Shown: positions 7,955 to 17,329 of the stretch, one piece after another
Numbering within the stretch: position 1 is the first letter of the stretch
Layout: every line of letters begins with the position of its first letter
Assembly (NCBI GenBank): GCA_043585095.1
Contig: CP121321.1
Location: forward strand, 2,914,001 to 2,978,000
Length of the DNA: 64,000 nucleotides
Source of the DNA: JANQIO01 sp043585095
GTDB lineage: Bacteria; Pseudomonadota; Gammaproteobacteria; Pseudomonadales; Halieaceae
Direction of reading: 5' to 3'
Made by a program: the position numbers and the translations under genes
The notes under the pieces: model-generated
Databases searched by the model: none
What the model saw: only the letters and a program-made list of their open reading frames with translations
Told to the model about the DNA's origin: nothing

Positions 7955-9928
7955 TCAGGAAGAAGCGCTGGAAGCCGCGCCCGACGCTTCAATGGTGATT
8001 TCTTCTGCAGACAGGTTGGTCGCCGCAGTTGTCGCATTTAAGCCAATCACCTCCATGCGCTCACGGATGGTCGCCAACATGCCTTCAGCATCCAACCCAA
8101 TCCAGCCAAGCTGCATCTCGCGCTTGCCGTGATCGACATAGGTATCAGGCAAGCCCAGATTCACAACCGACACCGGGCGATTTTCACGCACCAGTAGTTC
8201 GTTGACCGCTGAACCCACTCCGCCTGCGACCGCATTGTCTTCCAGCGTCACCAGCAGTTTATGGGAACCCGCCAACTCCAGCACCCGCGCTTCATCAAGG
8301 GGCTTCACCCAACGCATATCGTAGACCGTGGCATCCAACTGCTCCGCCACTTCCAATGCCGCCGGTAGCAGCACGCCAAAGTTCAGAATAGCGACATCGC
8401 GCCCCAGGCGTCGGGGCATGGCCTCGCCCACCGGTAAACGTGACATCTCGGCTTTGATTTCCGCACCCGGACCGGTGCCGCGCGGATAGCGCACCGCCGA
8501 GGGGCCTTCATGCTGGTAACAGGTATACAGCAGCTGGCGACACTCGTTTTCATCTGAGGGCGCTGCAATCACCATATTAGGCAAGCAGCGCATATAGCTC
8601 AGGTCGAAGCTGCCCGCATGGGTGGCGCCGTCTTCACCGACCAGACCGGCGCGATCAATACCGAAGGTGACATCGAGATTTTGCAAAGCGACGTCATGTA
8701 TTAGCTGATCATAGCCACGCTGCAGGAAGCTGGAGTAAATCGCGACGATAGGCTTGGCGCCTTCGCAGGCCATACCGGCTGCCAGCGTGACTGCGTGCTG
8801 TTCGGCAATAGCCACATCGAAAAACCGCTTGGGGAAGCGCTCGGCAAATTCCACCATGCCCGAGCCTTCGCACATGGCCGGTGTGATGGCCATTAAGCGC
8901 TCGTCCAGTAAGGCCATATCGCACAGCCAGTCGCCGAAGACTTGTTGATACTTGGGCTTTTTAACTGCAGGTTCGGCGGCTTTCGGCTTAAGCGGCTCTG
9001 GATCAATTTTATTGATGGCGTGGTGGCCAATCGGGTCGTTTTCTGCGGGTTCAAAGCCGCGGCCTTTTCGCGTCTGTATATGCAGGAACTGCGGGCCGTC
9101 GAGCTCTCGCATGTTCTCAATCGTTTGCAAAAGCTGGGGCAAGTCGTGACCGTCTATTGGGCCAATATAGTGCCAGCCCAGTTCTTCAAACAGCGTACCC
9201 GGCGCAACCATGCCTTTCATATGCTCTTCGGTGCGCTTGACCAAATCCCAGGCTGGCGGGATGCGCTTGAGCGCGGATTTGCCGCCCTCGCGCAAAGAGA
9301 TATAGGTTTTGCTGGACCACATCTTGGCAAAGTAGGTGGCCAAACCACCGGCGTTGTGGCCGATGGACATCTGGTTATCGTTGAGCACAACCAGCATATT
9401 CGGACGCACGTGGCCGGCATGGGCCAACGCTTCGATCGCCATGCCGCCGGTCATGGCGCCATCGCCAATCACCGCGCAGACGCGGCGCGGGTCACCCGCA
9501 TTGGCCAGACCCAGCGCCATGCCCATGGCAGCGCTGATAGAGGTAGACGAATGGCCGACGCCAAAGGTGTCGAATTCACTTTCAGAACGCTTGGGGAAAC
9601 CGGACAAGCCGCCGGCCTGACGCATGCTGTGCATGCGATCTTTTCGCCCCGTTAATATCTTATGGGGATAGGTTTGATGGCCCACATCCCAGACCAGACG
9701 ATCGGCTGGGGTTTCATACAAATAATGCAGCGCAATAGTCAGTTCGACAACGCCAAGCCCGGCACCAAAGTGGCCGCCGGTTTGACCGACCGTCCACAGC
9801 AGGTACAGGCGCATCTCATCGGCCAGCGGTTCGAGCTGATCTCGGGATAACTTGCGCAGGTCTGCCGGGACAGCAATGCTGTCCAGCAAGGGCGTGCTTG
9901 GCCGGGTAAGGGGTAACTCGCTTATCAT
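7955..9928 (-). CDS. dxs: 1-deoxy-D-xylulose-5-phosphate synthase
   Basis: This thiamine-diphosphate enzyme condenses pyruvate and glyceraldehyde 3-phosphate, the first step of the MEP isoprenoid pathway, and so feeds IspA. The protein has 657 residues. GGHFGAGLGVVELT near the N-terminus, the GDGAMTGGMA...NDN thiamine-PP motif, and DRAGLVGEDGATHAG in the middle domain identify it. The C-terminal transketolase domain ends with LGLPDTYVDHG. The last about 25 residues are a variable Ala/Thr/Ser-rich tail. It stands alone rather than next to ispA-xseB. Confidence 0.97.
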   Translation of the reverse strand: MISELPLTRPSTPLLDSIAVPADLRKLSRDQLEPLADEMRLYLLWTVGQTGGHFGAGLGVVELTIALHYLYETPADRLVWDVGHQTYPHKILTGRKDRMHSMRQAGGLSGFPKRSESEFDTFGVGHSSTSISAAMGMALGLANAGDPRRVCAVIGDGAMTGGMAIEALAHAGHVRPNMLVVLNDNQMSIGHNAGGLATYFAKMWSSKTYISLREGGKSALKRIPPAWDLVKRTEEHMKGMVAPGTLFEELGWHYIGPIDGHDLPQLLQTIENMRELDGPQFLHIQTRKGRGFEPAENDPIGHHAINKIDPEPLKPKAAEPAVKKPKYQQVFGDWLCDMALLDERLMAITPAMCEGSGMVEFAERFPKRFFDVAIAEQHAVTLAAGMACEGAKPIVAIYSSFLQRGYDQLIHDVALQNLDVTFGIDRAGLVGEDGATHAGSFDLSYMRCLPNMVIAAPSDENECRQLLYTCYQHEGPSAVRYPRGTGPGAEIKAEMSRLPVGEAMPRRLGRDVAILNFGVLLPAALEVAEQLDATVYDMRWVKPLDEARVLELAGSHKLLVTLEDNAVAGGVGSAVNELLVRENRPVSVVNLGLPDTYVDHGKREMQLGWIGLDAEGMLATIRERMEVIGLNATTAATNLSAEEITIEASGAASSASS

Positions 9929-10020
9929 AGGAATAGTTTAGCCCACTTGTCGCAGTCTCACATCTTAGCGTGTCAAAGTGATTTAACACTGATGTAGCGC
10001 ATTCATCGCCTCGTTTTGGC

Positions 10021-10521
10021 TTATTCTTCCGGTGGCGCGCCCAACAGGGACTCCACCGGATCTTCCAATGGATCGACCAGCCGCATCGCTTCGCCACTGC
10101 CTAAATACTCGTGCTCTTTCTCGTACTGGGTAATGGTATTGAAACGGCCATACACCGGCACGCGGCGTTCGAGCCGCTGCATCTTTTTTAACCAAATCAC
10201 CTCGGCGCCGAGCTTTCGGGCCTGCCGCTGCAGTTCGCGCATCACATAGCTGCGCTTGCCATTATCCGTACGTCCGCTGAAGCCCTTGCTGCTTGCAGTA
10301 ACCGTCCCAAGGCTCGCGAATCCACCGGGTTTTTCTTCCAATACAGGCAGCGCTGTCGTCGCTGCGTCGTCAGCGCCCGCCGCTGGGTTGAATGCAATAG
10401 CGACCAAGACCGTGATAGCCACCACTAAGTGATTGACGGTAAGGCTATGGCTCTGAGGGGCTAGCTTGAGCGCTGACAATGGCGCAGCAACGGAATGTAG
10501 ATAACGTGGAAATCGCAACAT
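10021..10521 (-). CDS. Exported protein of unknown function
   Basis: The 166-residue product has one hydrophobic stretch (about 29-47, HLVVAITVLVAIAFNPAAGA) that could be a signal peptide or anchor after an unusually long N-region. The start may therefore lie further downstream. The mature part reads LGTVTASSKGFSGRTDNG followed by RELQRQARKLGAEVIWLKK. This weakly recalls small periplasmic or lipoprotein families with a LGAnaV motif. The C-terminus is acidic and proline-rich. It is divergent from gmd with 75 bp between starts. I assign no function. Confidence 0.6.
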   Translation of the reverse strand: MLRFPRYLHSVAAPLSALKLAPQSHSLTVNHLVVAITVLVAIAFNPAAGADDAATTALPVLEEKPGGFASLGTVTASSKGFSGRTDNGKRSYVMRELQRQARKLGAEVIWLKKMQRLERRVPVYGRFNTITQYEKEHEYLGSGEAMRLVDPLEDPVESLLGAPPEE

Positions 10522-10596
10522 CTGCGCATTCTATCGAAAAGCAGCGCTGTGCTAACATCCCCGCTCGATTCATCGCCTTAGACGGGCCTTTAATTC

Positions 10597-11727
10597 ATGT
10601 CTCAGAAAGTTGCACTCATCACCGGGATTACGGGCCAGGATGGCTCCTATCTAGCGGAATTCCTGCTGGAAAAAGGCTATCAGGTGCACGGCATCAAACG
10701 CCGCAGTTCGCTGTTTAACACCGAGCGTGTTGATCACCTGTATCAGGACCCGCACATCAATAATCGCAACTTTATCCTGCACTACGGCGATCTGACGGAT
10801 GGCTCCAATCTGGTCCGATTGATGAAAGAGATACAGCCCGACGAGGTTTATAACCTGGGCGCACAAAGCCACGTTGCCGTGTCCTTCGAGTCACCGGAGT
10901 ACACCGCCGACGTCGACGCGCTGGGCACCCTGCGTTTGTTGGAAGGCATCCGGCTGCTGGGGCTGGAGAAGAAAACCCGTTTCTATCAGGCCTCAACCTC
11001 AGAACTGTACGGTCTGGTGCAGGAAGTACCCCAGACCGAGACCACGCCGTTTCATCCACGCTCGCCCTACGGGGTGGCCAAGCTGTACGCCTACTGGATA
11101 ACGGTGAACTATCGCGAGGCCTACGGCATTTATGGCTGTAACGGCATTTTGTTTAATCACGAATCCCCTCGCCGCGGCGAGACTTTCGTGACGCGCAAAA
11201 TCACCAGAGGCCTTGCCAATATCAGCCAGGGGCTTGAGCCCTGCCTGTACATGGGCAACATCAACGCCTTGCGGGATTGGGGTCATGCCCGCGACTATGT
11301 CGAGATGCAGTGGTTAATGCTGCAACAGGAGCAGGCCGAGGATTTTGTAATTGCCACTGGCAAACAGATTTCGGTGCGCGACTTTATCACCCGCGCCGCT
11401 TCCCGCCTGGGCATTAACCTGAGCTTTACGGGCGAAGGCGTAGACGAGATTGGCACCGTGGTTGCCATCGACAACGCAATCGCCGACCCGAATACCATGG
11501 CTGCGGTGGGAGATGTGATTGTACGCGTCGACCCCCAGTACTACCGACCCGCCGAAGTGGAAACCCTGCTGGGCGACCCCAGCAATGCCAAAGCCAAACT
11601 CGGCTGGGAGCCGCGTATCACCCTGGATGAAATGATCGACGAGATGATCGATCACGACCTGCAGGACGCGCGCAAACAACGCCTGCTGAAAGATCACGGC
11701 TTTGACGTCAACCTGGCGATGGAATGA
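10597..11727 (+). CDS. gmd: GDP-mannose 4,6-dehydratase
   Basis: It converts GDP-D-mannose to GDP-4-dehydro-6-deoxy-D-mannose, the first step to GDP-L-fucose. It is a 376-residue extended SDR protein with the NADP motif GITGQDGSYLAEFLLEKGYQ and the RRSS loop. The catalytic region is STSELYG and SPYGVAKLYAYW, with Tyr and Lys present. NHESPRRGETFVTRKI is specific to Gmd. The stop overlaps the start of the next gene by 4 nt (ATGA), so it forms a two-gene operon with fcl. Confidence 0.97.
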   Translation: MSQKVALITGITGQDGSYLAEFLLEKGYQVHGIKRRSSLFNTERVDHLYQDPHINNRNFILHYGDLTDGSNLVRLMKEIQPDEVYNLGAQSHVAVSFESPEYTADVDALGTLRLLEGIRLLGLEKKTRFYQASTSELYGLVQEVPQTETTPFHPRSPYGVAKLYAYWITVNYREAYGIYGCNGILFNHESPRRGETFVTRKITRGLANISQGLEPCLYMGNINALRDWGHARDYVEMQWLMLQQEQAEDFVIATGKQISVRDFITRAASRLGINLSFTGEGVDEIGTVVAIDNAIADPNTMAAVGDVIVRVDPQYYRPAEVETLLGDPSNAKAKLGWEPRITLDEMIDEMIDHDLQDARKQRLLKDHGFDVNLAME

Positions 11728-12716
11728 GTACAGATAACGCGACAACACAACGCGTCTTTATCGCCGGCAGCGGCGGCATGGTCGGCAGCGCCCTGCTGCG
11801 ACAGCTACAAATCCAGGCCGAAACCGGCGAGCTCGAACTCATCACCCGCAGCCGGCAGGAGCTTGATCTCACCGACCAGGCAGCGGTGCGAGGTTTTTTC
11901 CAGACCGAACACATTGATCAAGTGTATCTGGCTGCCGCCAAGGTCGGCGGCATACACGCCAACAACACGTATCCGGCGGAATTCATCTACCAAAACCTGA
12001 TGATCGAAGCGAACATCATCCATCAGGCCCACGCTGCCGATGTAAACAAGCTGCTGTTCCTGGGGTCGTCCTGCATCTACCCAAAGCTCGCCGACCAACC
12101 GATGGCCGAATCCGCCCTGCTGACCGGCACCCTGGAGCCCACCAACGAACCCTACGCGCTGGCCAAGATCGCCGGCATCAAACTGTGCGAGAGCTACCAG
12201 CGCCAGTACGGCCGCGACTACCGCAGCGTCATGCCCACCAACCTGTACGGCCCCAACGATAATTTTCATCCGGAAAACAGCCACGTGATACCCGCACTGC
12301 TGCGACGCTTCCATGAAGCCAAACGCGACGGACTGGAAAAGGTAACCATCTGGGGCACCGGCAATGCCATGCGCGAGTTTTTACACGTTGACGATATGGC
12401 GGCTGCATCTGTGCATGTGATGAACCTGGATCGCGGCACCTACGACAGCGTGACAGAACCCATGCTCAGCCACATCAACGTCGGCACCGGCGTGGACTGC
12501 ACTATTCGCGAGCTAGCAGAAACCATTCAGGCAGTAACCGGCTTTAGCGGCAACATCGATTTCGACAGCAGCAAGCCCAACGGCGCACCGCGCAAGCTAT
12601 TGGATACCACAAAACTCAGCGCACTCGGCTGGGAACCCAGTCATACGCTGCGCTCAGGCCTCGAAGACGCTTACGGCTGGTTTTGTGAACATCAAGAAAG
12701 CTTCCGCGCTGCCTAG
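11724..12716 (+). CDS. fcl: GDP-L-fucose synthase (epimerase/reductase)
   Basis: It epimerises and reduces the Gmd product to GDP-L-fucose, the activated sugar for the surface polymer. It has 330 residues. The nucleotide-binding GSGGMVGSALLRQL lies near the N-terminus. The NEPYALAKIAGIKLCE stretch holds the catalytic Tyr-Lys, and NLYGPNDNFHPENSHVIPA is family-specific. Its TAG stop is the first triplet of a palindromic repeat element (12714-12830), so the element supplies the terminating codon. Confidence 0.96.
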   Translation: MSTDNATTQRVFIAGSGGMVGSALLRQLQIQAETGELELITRSRQELDLTDQAAVRGFFQTEHIDQVYLAAAKVGGIHANNTYPAEFIYQNLMIEANIIHQAHAADVNKLLFLGSSCIYPKLADQPMAESALLTGTLEPTNEPYALAKIAGIKLCESYQRQYGRDYRSVMPTNLYGPNDNFHPENSHVIPALLRRFHEAKRDGLEKVTIWGTGNAMREFLHVDDMAAASVHVMNLDRGTYDSVTEPMLSHINVGTGVDCTIRELAETIQAVTGFSGNIDFDSSKPNGAPRKLLDTTKLSALGWEPSHTLRSGLEDAYGWFCEHQESFRAA

Positions 12717-12830
12717 CAAAAACCGGGCAGAGTAACTAGCAAAAACCGGGTCAGAGTAACTTTTTCAAGGCGGGTGCCAGCATCACTCCAGGATCCAGCA
12801 GAAAAAGTTACTCTGACCCGCTTTTTGCTA
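12714..12830. repeat. Palindromic GGGTCAGAGTAAC element (locus A) between convergent fcl and vanZ-like genes
   Basis: Two 30-bp arms (12737-12766 and 12801-12830) are inverted copies with one mismatch, around a 34-nt spacer. A third, truncated direct copy (12714-12736) precedes the left arm. The core is CGGGTCAGAGTAACTTTTTC. The outer TAGC of the copies gives the stop codon of fcl on one side and of the vanZ-like gene on the other. Such structures resemble REP/MITE-like elements thought to be mobilised by REP-associated tyrosine transposases. No such transposase is in the window. It can also act as a bidirectional terminator hairpin. Confidence 0.85.
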
Positions 12831-13193
12831 ACGGGAGCAAAGCCAGCGCACCCACCGAGCATCCGCAAAGTGCAGAAAAAAGCACGAAACGCCAAACCCT
12901 GTCGCGACGCCAAGACCATTCGCCAGCATGTCCAGCGCATCCATCTGCCGGCCTGGCACAAAGTGCTGACCTACCTCCAAGGCACCCGAGTAAGCGAAGA
13001 TCATCAAGCACAGCACGGCGAGCGTTCTACGAGAACCCTGCGACCAGGGTAAAGCCACAACCGCGAACACGGTGTAAGCACCCCAATGCAGGGCTTTATC
13101 CCAAAACATTGCCCCGCCGCTGGCGGGCGTTAGACAAAGCCACGCGATCAACAAGGAGTAGGCTGGCAGAACGCCCTTAAGCAGCCACAACAT
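12828..13193 (-). CDS. VanZ-like small membrane protein
   Basis: This 121-residue protein has about four hydrophobic segments (LLKGVLPAYSLLIAWLCL, LHWGAYTVFAVVALPW, TLAVLCLMIFAYSGALEVGQ, MLANGLGVATGFGVSCFF). The DKALHWGAYTVF and LEVGQHFVPGRQMDALDMLANGLG patterns are typical of VanZ-like proteins found in polysaccharide loci. Its molecular role is unknown. I chose the ATG at 13193. A TTG at 13226 is the alternative, and both lie inside the upstream glycosyltransferase gene (overlap 17 or 50 nt). Its TAG stop lies in the end of the palindromic element. Confidence 0.75.
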   Translation of the reverse strand: MLWLLKGVLPAYSLLIAWLCLTPASGGAMFWDKALHWGAYTVFAVVALPWSQGSRRTLAVLCLMIFAYSGALEVGQHFVPGRQMDALDMLANGLGVATGFGVSCFFLHFADARWVRWLCSR

Positions 13194-14424
13194 CCTGGGC
13201 GACCTGCGCTTCCAGCCACTGCGCAAACTGCGTCAACACCACATCTTTTTCGAGATGCTCCTGCGCATAGCGCCTGGCCACCGCGTTGTGAGTGGAAAGA
13301 TCTTTAGCTAACAAACGACGAATACCCTGCTCCAGGGCATCAGCGGATTCAGGCGTAACGCATTCGTAAAGACCAGGATGCTCCTGTGCCAATCGCCCCA
13401 ATTCCGTATCCGGTTCAGCCGTGACCACACAGTGTCCCCCTACTGACAAAATACCGGAGAGCTTGGAGGGCAGTACGATATCGGCGGCACCCCGGCGCTG
13501 GCACACAACATGCACATCCGCAGTCGCCAGCAACTCCGGCAATCGCTCGGCGGGCTGCAGCGGCAAAAACCGCAGGTTTTGAATACCCTCAAAGGCCGCC
13601 ATGGTCTTTAACTCTGAGAGCCCAGCGCCGTCTCCAACAATCACAAACTGCGCATTACTGTCGTCTTGCATGCGCAGCGCCACCGCTAACAAAAATTCCA
13701 GACCCTGCTTGGCGCCGACGTTGCCTGAGTACATCACCACGTGCTGATCTTCTGAGATGCCCCATTCCTCGTGAAACCCGGTTCGGCCTGCCTGCGGCGC
13801 CAGCTGATGGGTATTCACCCAATTCGGAAACAACGCCAGTCGCGACACCTCCACACCCTTACTGACCGCCATATTCACCATGCTGCGAGAGATAGTGCTT
13901 ACACCTTGAAAACGTCGGTAAAGCCAGCGCTCTGCAATAAACGCCAATCTTTCAAAGAACGAAATATTGATTATTTTGAGGTTGATCATTGCATCAAGCT
14001 CATAGTCTTGTATGTGCATAACGCTGTTAGCGCCGCCGATCCGAGCGCACAGCCAAAGCGCTGGAAAAGCAAACGAAGTGGGCTGAATCAGAACGACGAC
14101 ATCTGGCTTGGAACGACCGACCCGAATACCCGCCCCAAGCGCTGTGATACCAAAGCTCAGCAAATGCAGCAACCGTCGGACTGAGGAAGGGGTCGCTGGC
14201 ACGTATAGTGGGCAGCGCACCACGTTCACACCTTCAAGCATTTCGTTGACGTAGCGGTGGCGAGGATAGTCGGGATGACGACGCCACTGCGGATAATATG
14301 GAGGCGCAGTGATCACGGTCACGCGGTGCCCTCGCTCAACCAGCGCTGCGGCGAGCTCACCTGTATACTTGCCCGCCCCAGTTAGCTCAGGAGCGTGGTT
14401 GATACCGAAAATTGCAAAATGTTT
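13177..14424 (-). CDS. Glycosyltransferase group 1, WcaI type, with an anomalous start
   Basis: This is a GT-B (GT4-like) enzyme that adds a sugar to the lipid-linked repeat unit at the inner face of the membrane. The C-terminal half has YSGNVGAKQGLEFLLAVA, FVIVGDGAG and DIVLPSKLSGILSVG. The N-terminus needs FGINHAPELTGAGKYTGE upstream of the first in-frame GTG at 14322, because that stretch is diagnostic of the family. From there up to an in-frame stop at 14446-14448 there is no ATG, GTG or TTG. An ATG at 14443 would join in frame if one C of a CCCC run were removed. The gene therefore starts at a rare codon or carries a frameshift. Confidence 0.75.
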   Translation of the reverse strand, partial: KHFAIFGINHAPELTGAGKYTGELAAALVERGHRVTVITAPPYYPQWRRHPDYPRHRYVNEMLEGVNVVRCPLYVPATPSSVRRLLHLLSFGITALGAGIRVGRSKPDVVVLIQPTSFAFPALWLCARIGGANSVMHIQDYELDAMINLKIINISFFERLAFIAERWLYRRFQGVSTISRSMVNMAVSKGVEVSRLALFPNWVNTHQLAPQAGRTGFHEEWGISEDQHVVMYSGNVGAKQGLEFLLAVALRMQDDSNAQFVIVGDGAGLSELKTMAAFEGIQNLRFLPLQPAERLPELLATADVHVVCQRRGAADIVLPSKLSGILSVGGHCVVTAEPDTELGRLAQEHPGLYECVTPESADALEQGIRRLLAKDLSTHNAVARRYAQEHLEKDVVLTQFAQWLEAQVAQDVVAA

Positions 14425-14493
14425 TGAGATTGCGGGGCACCATCCCTAGTAAAAAGTGCGATTGAAAAATACTCTTTGCCTAAAAGCCGAAGA

Positions 14494-15897
14494 TTAATAG
14501 GCGCGCTCGCCGGTAAACCCTTTCAGGATAGTCATGAGAATTATGAACACGTCCAAACGCAGGGACCAATTACGGATGTAATACAGGTCGTGTTCTATAC
14601 GTTGTTCCATTTTGTCCAACGTATCGGTCTCACCCCGCCAGCCATTTACCTGAGCCCAGCCGGTAATGCCGGGCTTTACCAAATGGCGCAACATGTAACC
14701 ATGAATCGTAGCCCTATATTCCTCATTAAGAGAAACTGGGTGTGGTCGCGGACCGACAACTGACATGGATCCCTGCAATACATTAAAAAACTGGGGAAGT
14801 TCGTCTAGCGAAGTCTTCCTCAAAATTGCCCCAAAAGTGGTGACTCGCGCGTCGTTCACAGTAGCTTGGACCAAATTATCACCGTCCTCACAAACCGTCA
14901 TAGTCCGAAATTTCCAAACATAAAACTCTTCCCCATTTAGACCATAACGCCGCTGCTTGAAAATGGCCGGACCACGAGAGCTTAACTTGATTGCCAGCGC
15001 GATCACGATCATGGGTAACGCCACAACCAACAGGCATATGGTGGCGACGGCAATGTCTTCGAGCCGCTTGAGCAAATAGCCGCTATCATCTAAGGGCGAG
15101 TCATACACGCTAATAACCGGCATGGGGCCGACATTGCGTGGCCGCGAATTAACCAGCTTAAAGGTAAGCAAATCCGGCACTAAGCTTACCTGTACAGAGC
15201 AACTCGACAGACCGTCGATGACATCGCGGATATCCGCTGCGGCGGTCATCGGCAGCGCAATATAAATCTCGTCATACAGGCCTTTTCGCGCATCGCGGAG
15301 CAACTGCTCCAGATCACCCAGATAACTTAAATCCAGGTCCGAAGAGGTTTGTGCAGACAAGCCCTCGTTGTCATACACGCCCGCAACGTGGATACCCATC
15401 CACGGGTGCAGGCGAAAGTTTTGCGCCAGATCCTGTGCCAATGAACCTGCGCCAGCGATTGCGACCCGGCGGTGGTTGCGCCCATCGACCCGCGCCTGGC
15501 GCAGCGTATTGCGGAGAATGCCTCTAAAAACCGCCAAGCCAAAAGGGGCAACCAGCATCCACGCCACAAATACGCGGCGTGAATACTGGTCAGATATCTT
15601 TAAGGCGTACGCCATGAGCAACAGGCAAAGAATCACCCCCGTCCAGGTCGCCAGCACCTGACGCACCTCAGAGGTAATGCTTTCTGTACGCCATGAACCG
15701 TAAAGCGAATACTGGTGACCCAGCAGCCAGAATAACAGTGAAGCCATCAGCATTGCCGCACTGAATACCGGCTGCCAGCTAACGCCAAACAGCACCGTCG
15801 GCAGCCACAGGCTTACGCAGATCACAGCAATGTCCATGGCCTGCTGTATCAGGCCAATCAATGCGCTATTGCGTTTTGCCAGTCCACCCTGGGGCAT
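14494..15897 (-). CDS. wcaJ: Undecaprenyl-phosphate sugar phosphotransferase (initiating transferase)
   Basis: It transfers a sugar-1-phosphate, probably glucose-1-P or galactose-1-P, to undecaprenyl phosphate and so starts each repeat unit. It has 467 residues. The N-terminal about 130 residues hold four membrane helices, then a CoA-binding-like domain follows (RRVAIAGAGSLAQDLAQNF). The C-terminal bacterial sugar-transferase domain has FKQRRYGLNGEEFYVWKFRT, TSLDELPQFFNVLQGSMSVV and the GPRPHP motif. It belongs to a minus-strand run that ends with the vanZ-like gene. Confidence 0.93.
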   Translation of the reverse strand: MPQGGLAKRNSALIGLIQQAMDIAVICVSLWLPTVLFGVSWQPVFSAAMLMASLLFWLLGHQYSLYGSWRTESITSEVRQVLATWTGVILCLLLMAYALKISDQYSRRVFVAWMLVAPFGLAVFRGILRNTLRQARVDGRNHRRVAIAGAGSLAQDLAQNFRLHPWMGIHVAGVYDNEGLSAQTSSDLDLSYLGDLEQLLRDARKGLYDEIYIALPMTAAADIRDVIDGLSSCSVQVSLVPDLLTFKLVNSRPRNVGPMPVISVYDSPLDDSGYLLKRLEDIAVATICLLVVALPMIVIALAIKLSSRGPAIFKQRRYGLNGEEFYVWKFRTMTVCEDGDNLVQATVNDARVTTFGAILRKTSLDELPQFFNVLQGSMSVVGPRPHPVSLNEEYRATIHGYMLRHLVKPGITGWAQVNGWRGETDTLDKMEQRIEHDLYYIRNWSLRLDVFIILMTILKGFTGERAY

Positions 15898-15964
15898 AAT
15901 GAGAAGTCCTTTTTGTAAAACGCCATAAGTGCAGTCGATTCAATTGACCGCACAAGCCTGACGC

Positions 15965-17329
15965 TTATTGGGAGGAAGTTCGCCTTTTTTGGCGTTTCTT
16001 ACACTCAAGTTCCATGTATAGGGCAACCCAAGCCATCGCCATGACAGCGAGGAACGTCACCGCAGTTGCAGGAATATGCATATTAAAGTCTACCGATGAC
16101 GACATGACTAACCATACCACCGCCATAGAGCCAGAGAAGCCCATGGCTTTCTGCAGACGGCTTTTCCCCCGCTGCTGCACAATGATGCATGCCCAGCTGC
16201 AACTGAGGACAAAGAGCACCATCGGCGTATAACCAATCACCCCATATTCGGAGGGAAACTCTATTAGATCGTTATGTGCGTGATACCACTTGCCAGGGCC
16301 AGCTTCTGTACTTCGGTATCTTGGAAACTGGGAGTAAAAAGAACCTGCACCCGTTCCAGATATCCAGTGCTCTCTAAATATGATGTACGCGTCCGCCCCA
16401 ACGTCATCCCGAGTTTCGGTAGCTCTGTTTGTTTGCTGTATCCGCTCCACCACTTTTTCGAAACCAAACCAGTTGCCCAGAATCAAGGCGTCGATCAGTA
16501 ACAAGCTACCAAAGAGCAATAGCGCGTTGCGGGTCAATCGCTGCTGCAGCAATAACGCCAGAAAACACATGGATACCAGCCCGGTAAAAAAGGCCGCATT
16601 CCCCATGCGCGAGCGGGTCAACACCAGGCCAATCACCATAACCGCCAACAACAGTCGCAGGCGCAGTTTGGGACCTAACAGCGTATTGACGATGCGACGC
16701 TGAAATTCGCGCCAGTTGTGGGCAGGATGCTTTTCCATATCGGCGAGCAATAGCCCCACCCCCACGGCCAGGCACAACACCAGAAAGCCCGCCAGGTGCG
16801 GCCGCGCAAAAAACGTCCCGGTGGCAAGACCTATGTACGTGTCTTTTTTATAGAAGAATGCATATTCCAATCCAGACAGCGTCATAAAGCTACCGTAAGC
16901 TGCCTGAAACGCGCCCCCCAGCACCAGCGCATAACACACCGTGCGCAAGCGCTCTTTGCTGTTCACGAGCAACAGCACCAACGCGAAAAACACGGTATAG
17001 GCGAGGCCTTCAAACCAGCTGATCGTGGTCGCCCAGATATCCAACGACTGAAACGGACCCGGCAATAACTGCACCCCCACCCACACCTGTACCAATATCA
17101 GCATGAGTAAGGGGAAAGCACTGCCCCGCAGACCTGCGGATAAAACCAACCTACCCCGCGCCAATTGCAGCAGGCAAAACCCCGCCAACAGGTAGACCGC
17201 GCCAATGAGTAACCACAAAGCCCAGTAACGGTTACTGCCAATCGGTAATGGTGCCCACATCAAAATCCCCACCAGAGCGGCAAACAGGTAGCGGCCTGTC
17301 GAAGGTGATGTCACAGTTTGCTTGGGCAT
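15965..17329 (-). CDS. O-antigen ligase/polymerase family membrane protein
   Basis: This polytopic inner-membrane protein of 454 residues has roughly 11-12 hydrophobic segments. The large periplasmic loop contains GTGAGSFYSQFPRYR followed by WYHAHNDLIEFPSEYGVIGY, the H-x-HN-x6-EYG pattern of the Wzy_C/O-antigen ligase family. It may polymerise or ligate the repeat units. A second polymerase-like protein is encoded at 34172-35485, so the division of labour is unclear. Its start overlaps the end of the upstream gene by 19 nt. Confidence 0.85.
   Translation of the reverse strand: MPKQTVTSPSTGRYLFAALVGILMWAPLPIGSNRYWALWLLIGAVYLLAGFCLLQLARGRLVLSAGLRGSAFPLLMLILVQVWVGVQLLPGPFQSLDIWATTISWFEGLAYTVFFALVLLLVNSKERLRTVCYALVLGGAFQAAYGSFMTLSGLEYAFFYKKDTYIGLATGTFFARPHLAGFLVLCLAVGVGLLLADMEKHPAHNWREFQRRIVNTLLGPKLRLRLLLAVMVIGLVLTRSRMGNAAFFTGLVSMCFLALLLQQRLTRNALLLFGSLLLIDALILGNWFGFEKVVERIQQTNRATETRDDVGADAYIIFREHWISGTGAGSFYSQFPRYRSTEAGPGKWYHAHNDLIEFPSEYGVIGYTPMVLFVLSCSWACIIVQQRGKSRLQKAMGFSGSMAVVWLVMSSSVDFNMHIPATAVTFLAVMAMAWVALYMELECKKRQKRRTSSQ

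Noticed and set aside
8942..9655. 237-codon plus-strand open frame inside dxs
   Set aside because: Antisense to a strongly conserved gene; composition is that of a complementary strand and no family is recognisable.
12828..12961. Several short open frames in and beside the palindromic element at 12.7-13.0 kb
   Set aside because: They are by-products of the inverted repeat and of the antisense strand of the vanZ-like gene.
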